DNA of 64,000 nt from Schizochytrium sp. TIO01 (taxonomy: Eukaryota > Sar > Bigyra > Thraustochytrida > Thraustochytriidae). The stretch's first letter is position 1. Each line of letters opens with the position of its first letter. The stretch covers positions 4,097,040 through 4,161,039 of the forward strand of contig SMSO01000035.1 of NCBI GenBank assembly GCA_004764695.1, read 5' to 3'. Of the stretch, positions 8,629-20,100 are shown in pieces. The notes below the pieces were generated by a model. The model was not told where the DNA came from. It did no database searches and worked only from the letters and a program-made list of their open reading frames with translations. Both the position numbers and the translations under genes were made by a program.

Positions 8629-10974
8629 TCAGTCGACTAAACTTATGCAGTTCTCATCTTCATCTTTGTCAACAAGAGAGGTTGCGGTAGGCTCGGTGTC
8701 TAAGACAGAAGTTGGGAGGTCGTCTTCCTCAGTAATGGCAATTGCCGCAGTTGTCCCTGAGGAGCTAGACGAAGCTGAGTTGGCTCCCAACTTGTCCAGG
8801 GCGGCATTAATTTTCACGACAGAATCTTTCATGGGACCTAAAATGTGTGAAACGTCACCACATCCAACTACATGAAGATTTTTCGGATTTGAGTCAGCAG
8901 TCCTCTGGCCACTTTCGAGCCATTGGGAGCACTGGTCTTTGATATCTTGCTTTTTTAAGGAGAAATGTGCTTCAAGCACATCTTTGAAAAGATATGGAGG
9001 GTTATTTATCATATCAAGAATTCCCCAGCGCAATGTCCAGCTTCTTATACCAAAATTATAAGTTTCTGATGCCTGCTTACCTACTTCAGTTCCCATGGTG
9101 TTTTCGTATCCAGGCTCATTGAAGTAAGGCTCCTCCACCAAAATCAGAGCTTGAATTGAGATGAGAACTTGTAAAAGTGTACTCGTGCCAGGAATCCAAC
9201 CAGGGCCAGACCATGTTCCCAAAAGAGACAGGCATACCTTACCATCTGCATAGAGATTCGGATTGAAACGAACAGTTCCGCCTCCTGTAGTTTTAAAAAT
9301 GGCTAGTGGAGGTTTCGTAGGATAGTTACTTGGGAAATAAAAATCAAACAGAAATGCACCATTTGCGTATGGGGTGTCCGCTGGTCCAAGGATAAGAATA
9401 GATAAAACATCGTGGCGGTTCTCATCTACACGGGCAAACACACCACTCCCCCAACTTAAAGGTAAGCTCGTGCGTAGCGTTGAAACTTCTCGAGAGATCC
9501 GTAGCATGCGCTGACGGTTCGCAGCATTTGCCATACTCCATTGCAAAGCTTGAGGCAAAAAGTGGTATTTTACAGTTGGTTTTGGGCGGGTTTGAGCGAG
9601 ATCTAATATTGAAACACTTCGAAACTGAATGTCTTTGAGAATTTCCACATACAACTTTTTCCGTTTTTCATTATCAAGTTCAACTGCACCGTTGCGAAGT
9701 AGGTTTCGGCGTGTTGATTTTTTTACAGGGAGAATCTTGGCAACACTGGTCTTATAATACTTGTGTGATTGCAAGTGCTGTGAAATTTGATCAAAGGCGT
9801 TGCTTACATTTTCTAGAAGCGATAAAGATAAGTCATTTGTCTTTGTAGAAGTGTCGGTTGAAATCTCTCCGTTTCCGAGAGAAATATCTCCTTCAATCCT
9901 GGCAATGAATGCAGCAAGGTGTTCGAAGGTATTCACAGACGCCACACCCTGTTCTGCAAGTAAGAGTTTCCCTTGAGAGTTCAATTTTGAGATATGGGCT
10001 AAAATCATTGTTGAGAAGTCATGACCTTGACTCTCGCCGTCATCACTTTCATCGCTGCCAAGTTCGATAACATCATCGTCACCGATGGCACTGCCTTCTG
10101 CCTCCTTATCATCAGCTGACTGGGGCCGGGCCAAAAGCCCTGGTAACCCTGTATAGAGTGGTGCAAGGCCAATTTCCGTGGTCAGACCAAGCAAAGCATC
10201 ATAAAGATCTTGTCGAGCCAGCACGTCCATAGTGCTATCATTTAGCCAGAGTGTCCTCAAGAGACTTACGAGACTACCGCTGCTGGAGTCTTGCTGCGCC
10301 TCCTCCTCTGTCCGCTTTCTTTTTGTTCGTTTAGTCCCGCCATTTCTCCTTTGTGGCTGGCGTTCTTTTTTCTGTCTGCCATTCGCTGCACCCGCTGCTC
10401 CCGTATCTGAGTGGCCCTCAAGCGTGCTTGTCGCTCGAGCAAGAATCTCGCGTACCTGCGAAAGTGGCATAACCATGAGCCCTGCAAGCGCTAGAACATC
10501 GTGGCTGTCAAGTGTGGTCCCAACAGCAATCTTGAGAGAGGTGTGAAAGTCCTCGAGACCTTTCTGAAGCCTGGCATCAGCCTGGCGCTCGCCGGCGATG
10601 GCATTGTTGCGAGCGGCTGTGGTTTGTTTATCTGTAGAATTCGAGCCACCATAACCCGTGCCAGAGACAAAACCTCGGGCAGTTTTTTTTGTGGATGTTT
10701 TACGCTTCTTGGAACCCCGCTGACGACCACGACCAGGGTGCTCTTGAGCAATGGAGGCCTGCAACTCGAGCAGCAAAACCAGTGCAGCGGCGAATTCTCG
10801 CACAGATGATGACCCACAAAGGTTCTGCGCGGAGGTCTCGCAGAAGGCTTCAAAGGCATTGCGAGACAACACAACGTTCAGATGCCGCACAGGTTGGCGT
10901 TGGAGACGGTCTGCGTCGAAACCACCGCGAGCACCGCCGTCGCTGGCGGTCAGGTCGATGGCCACGTCCCCCAT
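8629..10974 (-). CDS. BIRC6 (BRUCE)-type ubiquitin-conjugating enzyme without a visible BIR domain
   Basis: 781 residues from the first in-frame ATG at 10974; the open frame runs further upstream only through a TTG. The C-terminal third is a UBC fold (about residues 485-655) closely resembling the BIRC6 E2 core: LILGPADTPYANGAF, YPTKPPL, RFNPNLYADGKVCLSLLGTW and EPYFNEPGYE. The expected active-site cysteine is Cys581 (codon at 9232-9234). BIRC6/UBE2O-type enzymes act as hybrid E2/E3 enzymes in the cytosol. Residues 2-8 read GDVAIDLT, which resembles a SUMO-interacting motif. The middle is Lys/Arg-rich and low in complexity (GGTKRTKRKRTEEE), with an acidic IGDDDVIELGSDESDDG segment that resembles a second such motif. 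At under 800 residues it is far smaller than animal BIRC6, and no BIR zinc-binding motif is seen. Confidence 0.8.
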   Translation of the reverse strand: MGDVAIDLTASDGGARGGFDADRLQRQPVRHLNVVLSRNAFEAFCETSAQNLCGSSSVREFAAALVLLLELQASIAQEHPGRGRQRGSKKRKTSTKKTARGFVSGTGYGGSNSTDKQTTAARNNAIAGERQADARLQKGLEDFHTSLKIAVGTTLDSHDVLALAGLMVMPLSQVREILARATSTLEGHSDTGAAGAANGRQKKERQPQRRNGGTKRTKRKRTEEEAQQDSSSGSLVSLLRTLWLNDSTMDVLARQDLYDALLGLTTEIGLAPLYTGLPGLLARPQSADDKEAEGSAIGDDDVIELGSDESDDGESQGHDFSTMILAHISKLNSQGKLLLAEQGVASVNTFEHLAAFIARIEGDISLGNGEISTDTSTKTNDLSLSLLENVSNAFDQISQHLQSHKYYKTSVAKILPVKKSTRRNLLRNGAVELDNEKRKKLYVEILKDIQFRSVSILDLAQTRPKPTVKYHFLPQALQWSMANAANRQRMLRISREVSTLRTSLPLSWGSGVFARVDENRHDVLSILILGPADTPYANGAFLFDFYFPSNYPTKPPLAIFKTTGGGTVRFNPNLYADGKVCLSLLGTWSGPGWIPGTSTLLQVLISIQALILVEEPYFNEPGYENTMGTEVGKQASETYNFGIRSWTLRWGILDMINNPPYLFKDVLEAHFSLKKQDIKDQCSQWLESGQRTADSNPKNLHVVGCGDVSHILGPMKDSVVKINAALDKLGANSASSSSSGTTAAIAITEEDDLPTSVLDTEPTATSLVDKDEDENCISLVD

Positions 10975-12757
10975 TGCCCAGGTAGACGAACGAAGAGCTA
11001 CACGCGAAGCAAAATGCCTAGGGACTAGCCGTGGCGTGAGGATCCTCTGATTCCTAGCTGAACAGACAAAGGTTTCGTCTCGCAATCCCGGGATCTTCGT
11101 CGCGCGGCTGTCTCGAAACGGCCTCAGAGTTGAGGATTTGGAGAGCTTTTGCTGTGCTTTGGAAAAGTTTAGAAAGCTTTGAGTTCTCCTAATAATAAAA
11201 AAATTATTAGGCTTTTCGTCCAAGTTGCTATTCAAGTTCAAGTTCAACTTACTAGTTCTTCTCTGAAATCACCACCAAATTTGTTGATAGCTAAGCTCTA
11301 CACCATGTTTTAAATGTGGCATCCACGACTGTCAGTTACCACGTCTGAAGCCTTCAATAAAGGCAGAGTCCATGACGTGAAATCTCGTCATGAACCTTGG
11401 AGTCATTGAGGACTTGAAGTACCAGCGCTCTCGGCTCCTTAGAACGTAGCTATGAGAATCGTTAATGGTTCCTTTCTTCTTCTTCTTGTGCCTATCTTTC
11501 TCTCTGTCGTCGTCTGGAAACGTTGAAAAGAAGAACCAAAGGCGACGACAGAAGAGTTGTTGCGAACGTGACAATTGTAGAGAGAAACACCACTACAATG
11601 TAGGGGTACCCGATAAAATTGTAAGGCGAGCTCCTACCGAGAAGCCTGATAATTAATATCTTTTGAAGGATCTAGCATTAATGCAGTGTTCATGAATGTG
11701 GGAATTGAGGAGCTAGAAAGTGAATGTATTGATAAGGATGATTTCTTATTTAAATAAATAATTTCCTCTACTTATGGAACAGCCTAACTAATATTACTTG
11801 CGTCCTATGGAACAGCTTCATATTACTTATGGGCTACATTCACTGTGAACAGAACAATATATGAACAGAATGCCTTTAAATTAATCACTGTTCTGTTGTA
11901 CACGAGAGACAATACACGTTACATCCAACTTACGGACTACGTTCACTAAGAAGGAACACTAAGGTTCTCTGTTATAATTACAGCTCAGGGGAGCTTTTCT
12001 ATTAAGTATTCTGATTACAGAGGAGCTTTCCTGTTAAGTAGGACTTGTTCACACGTTCCGTTTTTACTAAGGCTTTTCCTTTGTTCAATGGTCTTTTCTA
12101 CTTAAGGACTACGCAACCGTTCTGTTCAAAGTCAGGCGCTCTCAAATTCAACATTTAGACGAGCGAAGGTTATTCTCAACCGAATGCACGGCCACAGTAT
12201 CATGCAACGAGTGAGACTGTTTATTTATTGTTTTAGGCTTTCATTTGTTCATTTACCGTGAACGTGGTAGGAACAAAGCCTGGAAATTGAAGACGAAAAC
12301 GCGCACTTCTGACCGTGGGGTTGCCCCACCCGACTATCGCGAAATGATTTTTTTGAAGAAAATTGATGGCCACAGGGAAGATTAATAAAGAGATCTCCAA
12401 ATTGCTAAGCTGAAAAAATGAGATCAGTTGTGCATTATGCAACATCATTCTATTTTATTTTATTCTCGGATCAGGGATGCCGCGCATTCTAGGCTGAACG
12501 TTAACACGTGAAAAAGAGCAACCAAGCTTATCTGTTATGAATAGAACCATTGAAGCACATCACTCCTGCAATGAAAGCACGTGTTCCAGTTCTGCGAATT
12601 CAAAGAACAAGAAAAGTAACTATGAAACGCTCTCAACGATTCAGTGGCGAAACCTGCCACGTTTTTGACGTGGTGCCGCTGCTTTGGATCACTAGACACA
12701 ACTTTCAAGACTGAGAATTGAAAAGCACAGCAAACGGGATATTATGTGTTATTTATA
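10975..12757. other. Intergenic DNA between two minus-strand genes
   Basis: About 1.8 kb with no supportable gene. The part next to 10974 is open in the E2 frame to about 11247 but has no ATG, so it is treated as leader. The middle (11800-12130) has loosely repeated phrases such as TTCTGTT..., CTTATGGAACAGCCT/CCTATGGAACAGCTT and GAGCTTTTCTATTAAGTA/GAGCTTTCCTGTTAAGTA, suggesting decayed local duplications. Confidence 0.45.
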
Positions 12758-15316
12758 TTAGGTCTGAAAAATGTTCCCCTCTTTCATGTCTTCTTGAAGA
12801 CGATCACGCAGCTCTTCAGCGTTGAAAGCAAGGTTACGCTTAGCAAGTCGGCGATTGTATTGGAGCTCGACTGTGTGCAGAAAGTGAGTTTTTAAATCAT
12901 AGTGAAGAGTAATTCGGGGAGCAAAATAACCCCATAACTTCTTGTCCGGTTCTACCCATGAAACCGAGACCATCTCATTGGAGTCTTGAGTCACGCGCCG
13001 CTCTTCAGTGGTGATATTTGCACCTTTGCGCTGAAGGTATTTGTTGAAGTTCTGTATATCTAATTTGCGGTTGATAGTTTCACGCAAGGTAATGAGGCCT
13101 TGTGCATTGTATGTTACCGTGTGAAAGGCTCGTCGACAACCCACCATGAAAAGTGCAAACAGGGCAATATTGATGGCAAACCAGATCATTGGAGTGTTTT
13201 TCATCAAGGGCTCTGCTAGATTCTGCATCCATGGCGTGTTAACAACAGACCACTGACCAGTCAAACGATCCAATGTGTTGTACGCAAGTGTACCTGCGAG
13301 TACTAGTTGGATGATCTCAAGGGACTTGCTTGATTTCTCATTATGAACCTGCAAATCACAAAGTTGCCGCGTGTACTCTTGACAGCCATCGTTGATATTC
13401 ATACTCTTACGCTCGCGCAAAGTCTCAACCATGTTAGATAACAACTCCAAATGTCTTCGTGTAGCATTCACAGATTTGACCAAGTCTGCTGCTCGACGTA
13501 CAAGCTGATCTTTCATATCAGCGATCTGCAGACGCTCATACAAAGAGCGGCCGCTCTGCTCAGGTGGTTGGGGTGGAACGACAACCTCCTCGAGTGACTC
13601 ACGAATGAAGCCCAGAATCTCCTCCAAAAGGATAACTTGCTCTGTAAGCTTAGTGTGTTCCTTCAAACACCATGCATATGCACGAGGATCAGAGTCTGCG
13701 GAATCTATATGCTGACGAAGCTCTTTCATCTCATCCAGTAGCATATACAGACGATTGAAGAAGTTTTGCAGGAACAAGTCAGTACTTTGAAATTGTAAGT
13801 AGGCGCACAAAAGTGGTTCATGATGACGTGAGTTTGGACCTGCAACCAAAAGACCATGAGCACCGAATACCAGTGCATCATGTTCGCTGATATCATAAGC
13901 TGCACGTGTGTCACCTAAAACTTGCTTGAGCTCGTTTTCATATTCGCCCTGATCCATGAACTCTTCTGCAGTAAGATGAGGTGTAATTTCATTGGCTACA
14001 ATCAAATTTACTTTGTCTCGATACTCTGCATAGTTGTTGTACACAAGCTGCATGAGCTTTCGTTGATGCCCAGACACCACAGAGTCAATAATCTTGCTGC
14101 TATCCATGTGAACATCAACGAGCAATCGAGCTAGATGATCCAAACTAATGTTATCTTTGATGCGATCCATCACGGCTTCAATTTGCATTCCATAAAACAG
14201 CGTACCATCACTATTTACTGAAACACCAAAAGTTTCTACTTGAACCACGCCATCTTCATTGGGGTAGTGGATGTTTGCTTCAAAGTTAACATGGTCTGCT
14301 AGTGTGTAATCAAGAATACTGATACTTGTGAGCCCCGGAGAAACCTCAAGTTTAGTGCCTTGTGTGTCCTTGTCGACGCTTGCTGTGAAGAATCCTCCTT
14401 GCACACGCTCAGTACTGCCAATGTTGTTATTCAGCTGAACAATGTTATTAGTACCAAAAGGAATGTACTCACTCACAATCACAGACACAGAGTTAAGAGT
14501 GATAACCTCGTCAAGCTCATCTCGAATAGCATTGTCTCCTTGACCACATTCATGAGCACGATGAGCATTACTTAATGTGGGGCGGCCACCGTGCCGCAGA
14601 CATTGCGGAATATACGCGCTGCTTACGTATGAGACATCTTCAGTATTCATGACTGTGCTCTTTCGGTTGTAACCTGACGCGCTTACGAGATAGAAACACT
14701 CTTCTTCCTCGCGCCAACGAACTTTGAGGAGCTCTCGCGTGCCAGGAGCAAAAACCATTTCGTGAACAGCCTCACGATCCTGTTTTCCAAGTTTCTTTAG
14801 GATCTCCTCACCTTTTTCGCTCACTTGGTAACATGTCACCGGCTGATATTCCTTGCTGCTTAGTTTTAAGCCGTTCAACAGCTCTTCTTCACGCAAAAAG
14901 TCCAAGTCGGATTTACCTTCTTGAGATACATTGAAATAAGCTCGTCGAAGACCAATTAATTCACTTGATGGTGCATAATCGTAGTCGAAAACCTGAAGCA
15001 CAATTCCTTCGTATATGAGAACTTGGACAGCTTGTTTGCGAATCCATTCTTCTTTTTCTTCTTCGCTACGTGCTGCATGCGAGTATAGACTGATCATGTA
15101 CAGCAGACGATTTTGTGTTTCTGTAAGGCCAGTGTTTGAGGCAGACCCCGCGCTACCGCTATCGTCGTCATCATCGTCGCTATCAATATCAAGGCCAAGA
15201 CCTGCTGCAAGGGCATCTGTACCTGGCTTTTTGGTTTCCTCCCCGACTTTGTCCAGCTCTTCCTCCTCATCGTCATCTACAACTTCCTCGCCCTCATCAG
15301 GGACGACCTTCTTCAT
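12758..15316 (-). CDS. Unrecognised protein: acidic N-terminus, winged-helix-like segment, helical region, two TM segments
   Basis: 852 residues starting at an ATG (15314-15316). The N-terminus is strongly acidic to about residue 55. Residues about 60-190 (NRLLYMISLYSHAARSEEEKEEW; EKGEEILKKLGKQ) look like a compact alpha/beta or winged-helix module. Residues about 280-560 are mixed, followed by a long helical stretch (LEEILGFIRESLEEV; VRRAADLVKSVNATRRHLELLSNM). Two hydrophobic segments follow at about 667-690 and 707-727, then a soluble C-terminal domain of about 120 residues. The long-helix-plus-TM-hairpin order recalls CorA-like or Rmd1/DUF155-like membrane proteins, but there is no GMN motif and I would not assign it to either. 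I do not recognise the family. Good codon-level openness over 2.5 kb supports a real gene. Confidence 0.75.
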   Translation of the reverse strand: MKKVVPDEGEEVVDDDEEEELDKVGEETKKPGTDALAAGLGLDIDSDDDDDDSGSAGSASNTGLTETQNRLLYMISLYSHAARSEEEKEEWIRKQAVQVLIYEGIVLQVFDYDYAPSSELIGLRRAYFNVSQEGKSDLDFLREEELLNGLKLSSKEYQPVTCYQVSEKGEEILKKLGKQDREAVHEMVFAPGTRELLKVRWREEEECFYLVSASGYNRKSTVMNTEDVSYVSSAYIPQCLRHGGRPTLSNAHRAHECGQGDNAIRDELDEVITLNSVSVIVSEYIPFGTNNIVQLNNNIGSTERVQGGFFTASVDKDTQGTKLEVSPGLTSISILDYTLADHVNFEANIHYPNEDGVVQVETFGVSVNSDGTLFYGMQIEAVMDRIKDNISLDHLARLLVDVHMDSSKIIDSVVSGHQRKLMQLVYNNYAEYRDKVNLIVANEITPHLTAEEFMDQGEYENELKQVLGDTRAAYDISEHDALVFGAHGLLVAGPNSRHHEPLLCAYLQFQSTDLFLQNFFNRLYMLLDEMKELRQHIDSADSDPRAYAWCLKEHTKLTEQVILLEEILGFIRESLEEVVVPPQPPEQSGRSLYERLQIADMKDQLVRRAADLVKSVNATRRHLELLSNMVETLRERKSMNINDGCQEYTRQLCDLQVHNEKSSKSLEIIQLVLAGTLAYNTLDRLTGQWSVVNTPWMQNLAEPLMKNTPMIWFAINIALFALFMVGCRRAFHTVTYNAQGLITLRETINRKLDIQNFNKYLQRKGANITTEERRVTQDSNEMVSVSWVEPDKKLWGYFAPRITLHYDLKTHFLHTVELQYNRRLAKRNLAFNAEELRDRLQEDMKEGNIFQT

Positions 15317-16814
15317 GTTTTTATTCGAAAAAATTCTTCCTGTCTATTAAAACGGCCTTTGTAGAGCAGGCCGCCCTTCACTTGATTGTCAAAAAAGTAA
15401 GCAATTTGCAGAAGTTGCAGAAGAATAGCCAAGAAAAACAAGCCACGACTTGTTTATGAAAAAACCTGACGATCAGCCTTAGCAATGCCAGCCTCACAAA
15501 AGGCGTTTAGCACAATTGTACTCACGCGATTTGCTTCTACGTGCTCCTTGATTTAATTAGCAAGCGCACAAAGTACGTAACGCGCGAATGACGATAAGCT
15601 TTTCCGTGCTCCAGAAGGCCTTTGGTGCTCACTTGCTCGTTTTCCCGCACGCAAGAGAACTCCCAAAACCACGTGCTAGCGCGGAGTCTAAACCTTCTGT
15701 CGTCTTCACACGCGCAAGGTCCGCTGCAACACCAGCCTTCCTGATGTTAGTCAGCCTACTACGAAGTTGGTGTTGGCAAGGCTGCCGCGCTTGCGCTTGT
15801 CGCGATTATGGTTCCCTCTGCGAATACATGCAAACACGAACTTGGGTACTCTTAGCGATGACTTTGCTAACAATAAGGTAAACGTATGAAGGCCTTCTTT
15901 GTTATCTGTTTGTCTGACTGCTTACATATAATGCTGTTACTACTTTTGCCTTGTGTTTGTTGCTACGAGTGTAAGATTGGCTAGGAATTTGTCGATCGAA
16001 AATACTAGTAAAGAATCAAAGCAAGTGTAACAATAACACAACACCAACGATAAGAAAGAAAGTTTTGACTTGCAGTGCGCTACGCTGAGCTATCGATCTG
16101 AAAAATGGGAAGCAAAATGATCGTGAAGGAAGGTAGGTCTGCTGCAGTGCAGTGAAACTCCCTCTACCCTGACTACTCAGAAACAAAACCCAAGACACTA
16201 TTCTAGACTGAACGAAATGGGTCGTCTCAAATCAATGAGCCTTGATATGTAGATAAGTATCGTCGCAGATGGTTTGATGCTTTCTGTCTATACCTGCTGT
16301 GCTCTGGTGCTTACTTGCCCTTCAAGAGAAAGAAAAAAGAGACGCTAGAACCTAACGCCCCGTAACGGTAATATTATTCAACCAGCTAGGGGGTGCTTTA
16401 TAATATAATATGCTTATAATCACATAGCACTTTAATTAGCATATCAAAGCTTGGGGGGAACCTAAAAGTTCTTCCGCTTGAAAGCTGGGGGGGTACTTCC
16501 ATAATGAGGAAGGAGTGATTGATTAGTCAGCTTGTACTATACTTTAAGCTAGAGGGGGGGTTTAGTGCGCAACCCTTTTTCTCAGACGTTGAAGGGACAC
16601 GGAGCCCACGGAAGACAATGGAAGAAGCCCCTGTCAAGAATAGAATCTCGCATGAAATCAAGGCCAAGATAATTAAGGTGGTCTTGAGAAGGCTATCAAA
16701 CTCTCAGCCGGGCTGGAGCTTCACCTCAGCAGGTCTTGGGCAAGTTTGTGAGCCACAGAAGTGAGTCGTGCGAGCAGAATCTTGAGATCTGTCTGGCACT
16801 GTGACCTAGTGAAC
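15317..16814. other. Intergenic DNA between divergent genes
   Basis: About 1.5 kb between the minus-strand two-TM protein and the promoter of the giant surface-protein gene. Short frames exist (for example 15588-15881 and 16519-16764) but have no recognisable features. G-runs of five to eight bases recur at 16380-16560 (GGGGG, GGGGGG, GGGGGGG), the only distinctive composition. Confidence 0.45.
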
Positions 16815-16822
16815 TATAAAAG
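16815..16822 (+). promoter_or_regulatory. TATA box candidate for the giant surface-protein gene
   Basis: TATAAAAG, a textbook TATA sequence, lies about 360 bases upstream of the ATG at 17177. Used in the usual way it would start transcription near 16845-16850 and produce a leader of about 330 bases that contains the hairpin at 16946-16981. Confidence 0.45.
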
Positions 16823-16945
16823 ACGGGCTGCAGCAAAATAGTACTGAGCTTTGCTCCAGGAAATTGGAGGTCAATCTAGGTCAAGGGAATTGTGAGTGCC
16901 AGTGCATAAGGATTCAGGCTTAATCTGACCCTGTGTACTGGCAAA

Positions 16946-16981
16946 CCCGCTTGGCCTTAGTGAAAGGCTGGCCTAAGCGGG
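16946..16981 (+). other. Strong hairpin in the predicted leader of the giant gene
   Basis: Left arm CCCGCTTGGCC (16946-16956) pairs with GGCCTAAGCGGG (16970-16981), a perfect 11-bp match apart from one bulged T, with a 13-base loop. It lies between the TATA box candidate and the start codon, so it would be transcribed. Its function is unknown. Confidence 0.55.
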
Positions 16982-17176
16982 AGATCGCTGCGCTGCAGAC
17001 GATCTGCACAAAGTAAGCACATCTGAGCAGTGCCAGACTGCCCTTTCATAGTTGAAGAACAGCGGTGATTTAGAGCCTTTCAGGCAGGCTCATCAACAAT
17101 CCTTTGCAGGGAGAACATTAAATAGAGCAGGAGGTTTCGTTATCATCTTTGATCAGTAGCTCGTGGCAAGTGCAGG

Positions 17177-20100
17177 ATGCAAACTATTCGACGGGTCTCA
17201 AAAGCTGTCGTCCACAAAGTCAGCCCTGGACTCATACGTGCACACGCACAACAGGATTATAGGCAAAATCCAGATGATCAAGAGGTAGATGAATATTTGA
17301 AAAACCTAAGGCAGATACCTCGCGAAGCTGATGAAGAGCCTATAATCAAACCAATTGCCGTAAGGAGGCTCTCGCAAGAGCAACAGAGCTTACGTGCGAA
17401 GCTTCTGAAAGCATCCACCCCGGCGGCAATAGCTCGAATTCAAATCTTTGAAAGATGGACACACGCGTACTTAATGCTGCAACTGGCAGCCATTGCAGTT
17501 CTCGCTGTCGCCTTGTTATTAATTGGTTACTTTGGCAACAAAGCAGCTAGTGAAAACGACGTCGGGGCATTCCCATACAAGATCATGACAACATTTGGAG
17601 TATTGACGATACTTTCTTCCCTCATTGGGATTTATGGAGCTTCTCGTGTTAAGAGAGACCTACTCAAGGATGATGATGGGATGGGAACTCCCGGACAACA
17701 AATGCTTCAAGTCTTCTTTCACGTATGCTTTGCGTTTACAATGGTTGCTTTTCCAACGTCCCTTGCACTTTTAACAGACCGAGATGCGTTCCTTAAAGAA
17801 GGTGCTTTTGGAGAACTTGAAGGTCTGGCGACAGCTGGAGCATGTATTATTATAGTGATCTCGCTGACCATGTTTGGATCCATGCAGCGTACAATCCAAA
17901 TTGTTACCGTATATGAAATGACGCATAGCTTTCTAGAGTCATTTTCAACGTTGCTGGTAGGTCTTGGTATCATTGGGCTACTTGTGGCCTTTTCGCTACT
18001 AGACTTTGGCCAGTTCTTTGGAAATGACTCAAGCGATTCTAGTAGCACAGGTTTTCTGAAAGCACTCTATGTCTTTATATCTTTATGCGCAGCCCTGATA
18101 GTCCTCAGCGTTCTTGGTTACGGGTCTGCTTTGATCGAGCACCCAGGTATGCTCAAATTACACTTTGTTTCCCTTGGAATGCTCTCAATTTGTGTACTTG
18201 CTGTGATGATATCTTTTGCAGTGACGGACATGAACTCTCTCATTCTCAATAGCTGCAGAAGTATCCTGCAAGTCATGTCAGAAGATTGGTGGAACAGCAC
18301 TGTGAGCTGTGCCAAGTACGGAGGCGCAGCTATGGGTGCGCAAATTGAGATTTATGACGAAAGTTCGGATACATACAGTTATGTATCTAGTGGTGTTGGA
18401 ACCTCGGCAACTTGCCCTGACCTCTCTCAAAATGCATTTGCATGGGAGTATTATGATGCAGATTCTTCCAATGCCACTGTCCTAGAAGGTTGCTTGAATA
18501 CAGCATGCTGTCAGACGTTGGCCAATGATTTACAACAGCATCGCCTCATGATTATCTACGGGTCATTTGTTCTATTTTTCTGCTGCATCGTCGCTATGGT
18601 AGCTGATTGGTGGCTTGTGCGGAACAAACCTCCAAAGCGAGGTCGCGTCAAGCTTATATCGAAAAGGCGTGCTCAGTTACTTTTGGTTTGTATTTTGCTT
18701 ATGATTATCGGATTTGTTGTGGCGTTCACATTATACTTTAACAATATCGCTCAAACTACAAGCGCAAGTACAGTTTCACAACAGCTTCAAGATCAAGCAT
18801 TTGCAGATTCAAATTATACATACGCAGAGACAGCTGTGCACCTTTGTAGTAATGGGATCCGCGACGGAAACGAAACAGACGTAGACTGTGGAGGATCTAC
18901 CAAGAACGGTGGTTGTTCTTCTCGCTGTAAAGTGAGTAAGCAATGTTTGGTCAACTCTGATTGTACCACAGCCAAATGTGACAACAGCACTTTTCTGTGC
19001 CGAAAAGAGACTGCTTGGGAGAAGTGTAATAATGGATATCGCGATGGCTCAGAGACTGGTGTCGACTGCGGTGGCAGTGATTGTCGTACACTCTTGTTAG
19101 AATTAATTGAAGACGGCGACATTGACGAATCCTCGGAAGAGGCCGAGCTGAGTTTTCTCTGCTCTTTAAAAGAATCTTGTAGTGTTGACGGAGACTGCTC
19201 ATCAAAGTATTGTGACAATGGAAAATGCGCAAGTTGTCAGGATAATATCAAAAACTCAGATGAAGGAGATGTTGACTGTGGCTCGGCTCGTTGCGTTGAG
19301 TATTATGAGACCTATCCTGAAGAGTCACCATCAATGTATGCTCGAAACGGGACAACGCCAAAAGCTGATTCTGAGGGCCTGTGCATTGATGGAAGTACTT
19401 GTACAAGCGCCTCTCAGTGTGCAAGCGGGGTGTGCAATCAAGAATACGGTGTCTGCGTGTCATGCTCAAATGGTATTCAGGATGGAGATGAAACAGGTGT
19501 CGACTGTGGCGGTAAGATTTGTCAACGGCGCTGTGCTGTTGGAGATGGTTGCAGGCAACAGTACGACTGCCATACTCAACGTTGTACGTCAAATTGTTCG
19601 TCTGGTTTTTGCGGGACAGGAATCTGTGAAGCTCTTTTCACTGAAGATGATTTATTGGATCAAGATCTTCCTGATCTTGAGGCTTATTCTATGATCCAGG
19701 TTGAATGCACTGACGGAGAGCGAAGCTCTCATGAAACTGATGTGGATTGTGGAGGGTCTCTTTGCACATTAATTGGCCTCACCTGTGATGATGGTATGTC
19801 TTGTACGGAACACCGTGACTGTAGTTCTTCCATGTGCTATGGTGGATTTTGTGTTTCCTGTGACAATGATATCTTTGACGGACAAGAGACAGATGTTGAT
19901 TGTGGTGGATCTGTATGCTCAAAACGATGTTCGGTAAACCAAACCTGTTCTGAGGATAGTGATTGCCGAACTGGCATGTATTGTTGGACAAATGAAACCT
20001 TGCAGTTTGCCATTGAGTCTATGGAGAGCCAGAATCTTACTACAGAGTTTGATCTTTCGGATACCCCCTTGCTTAATACGTGCCAGCGCACTACAAACTT

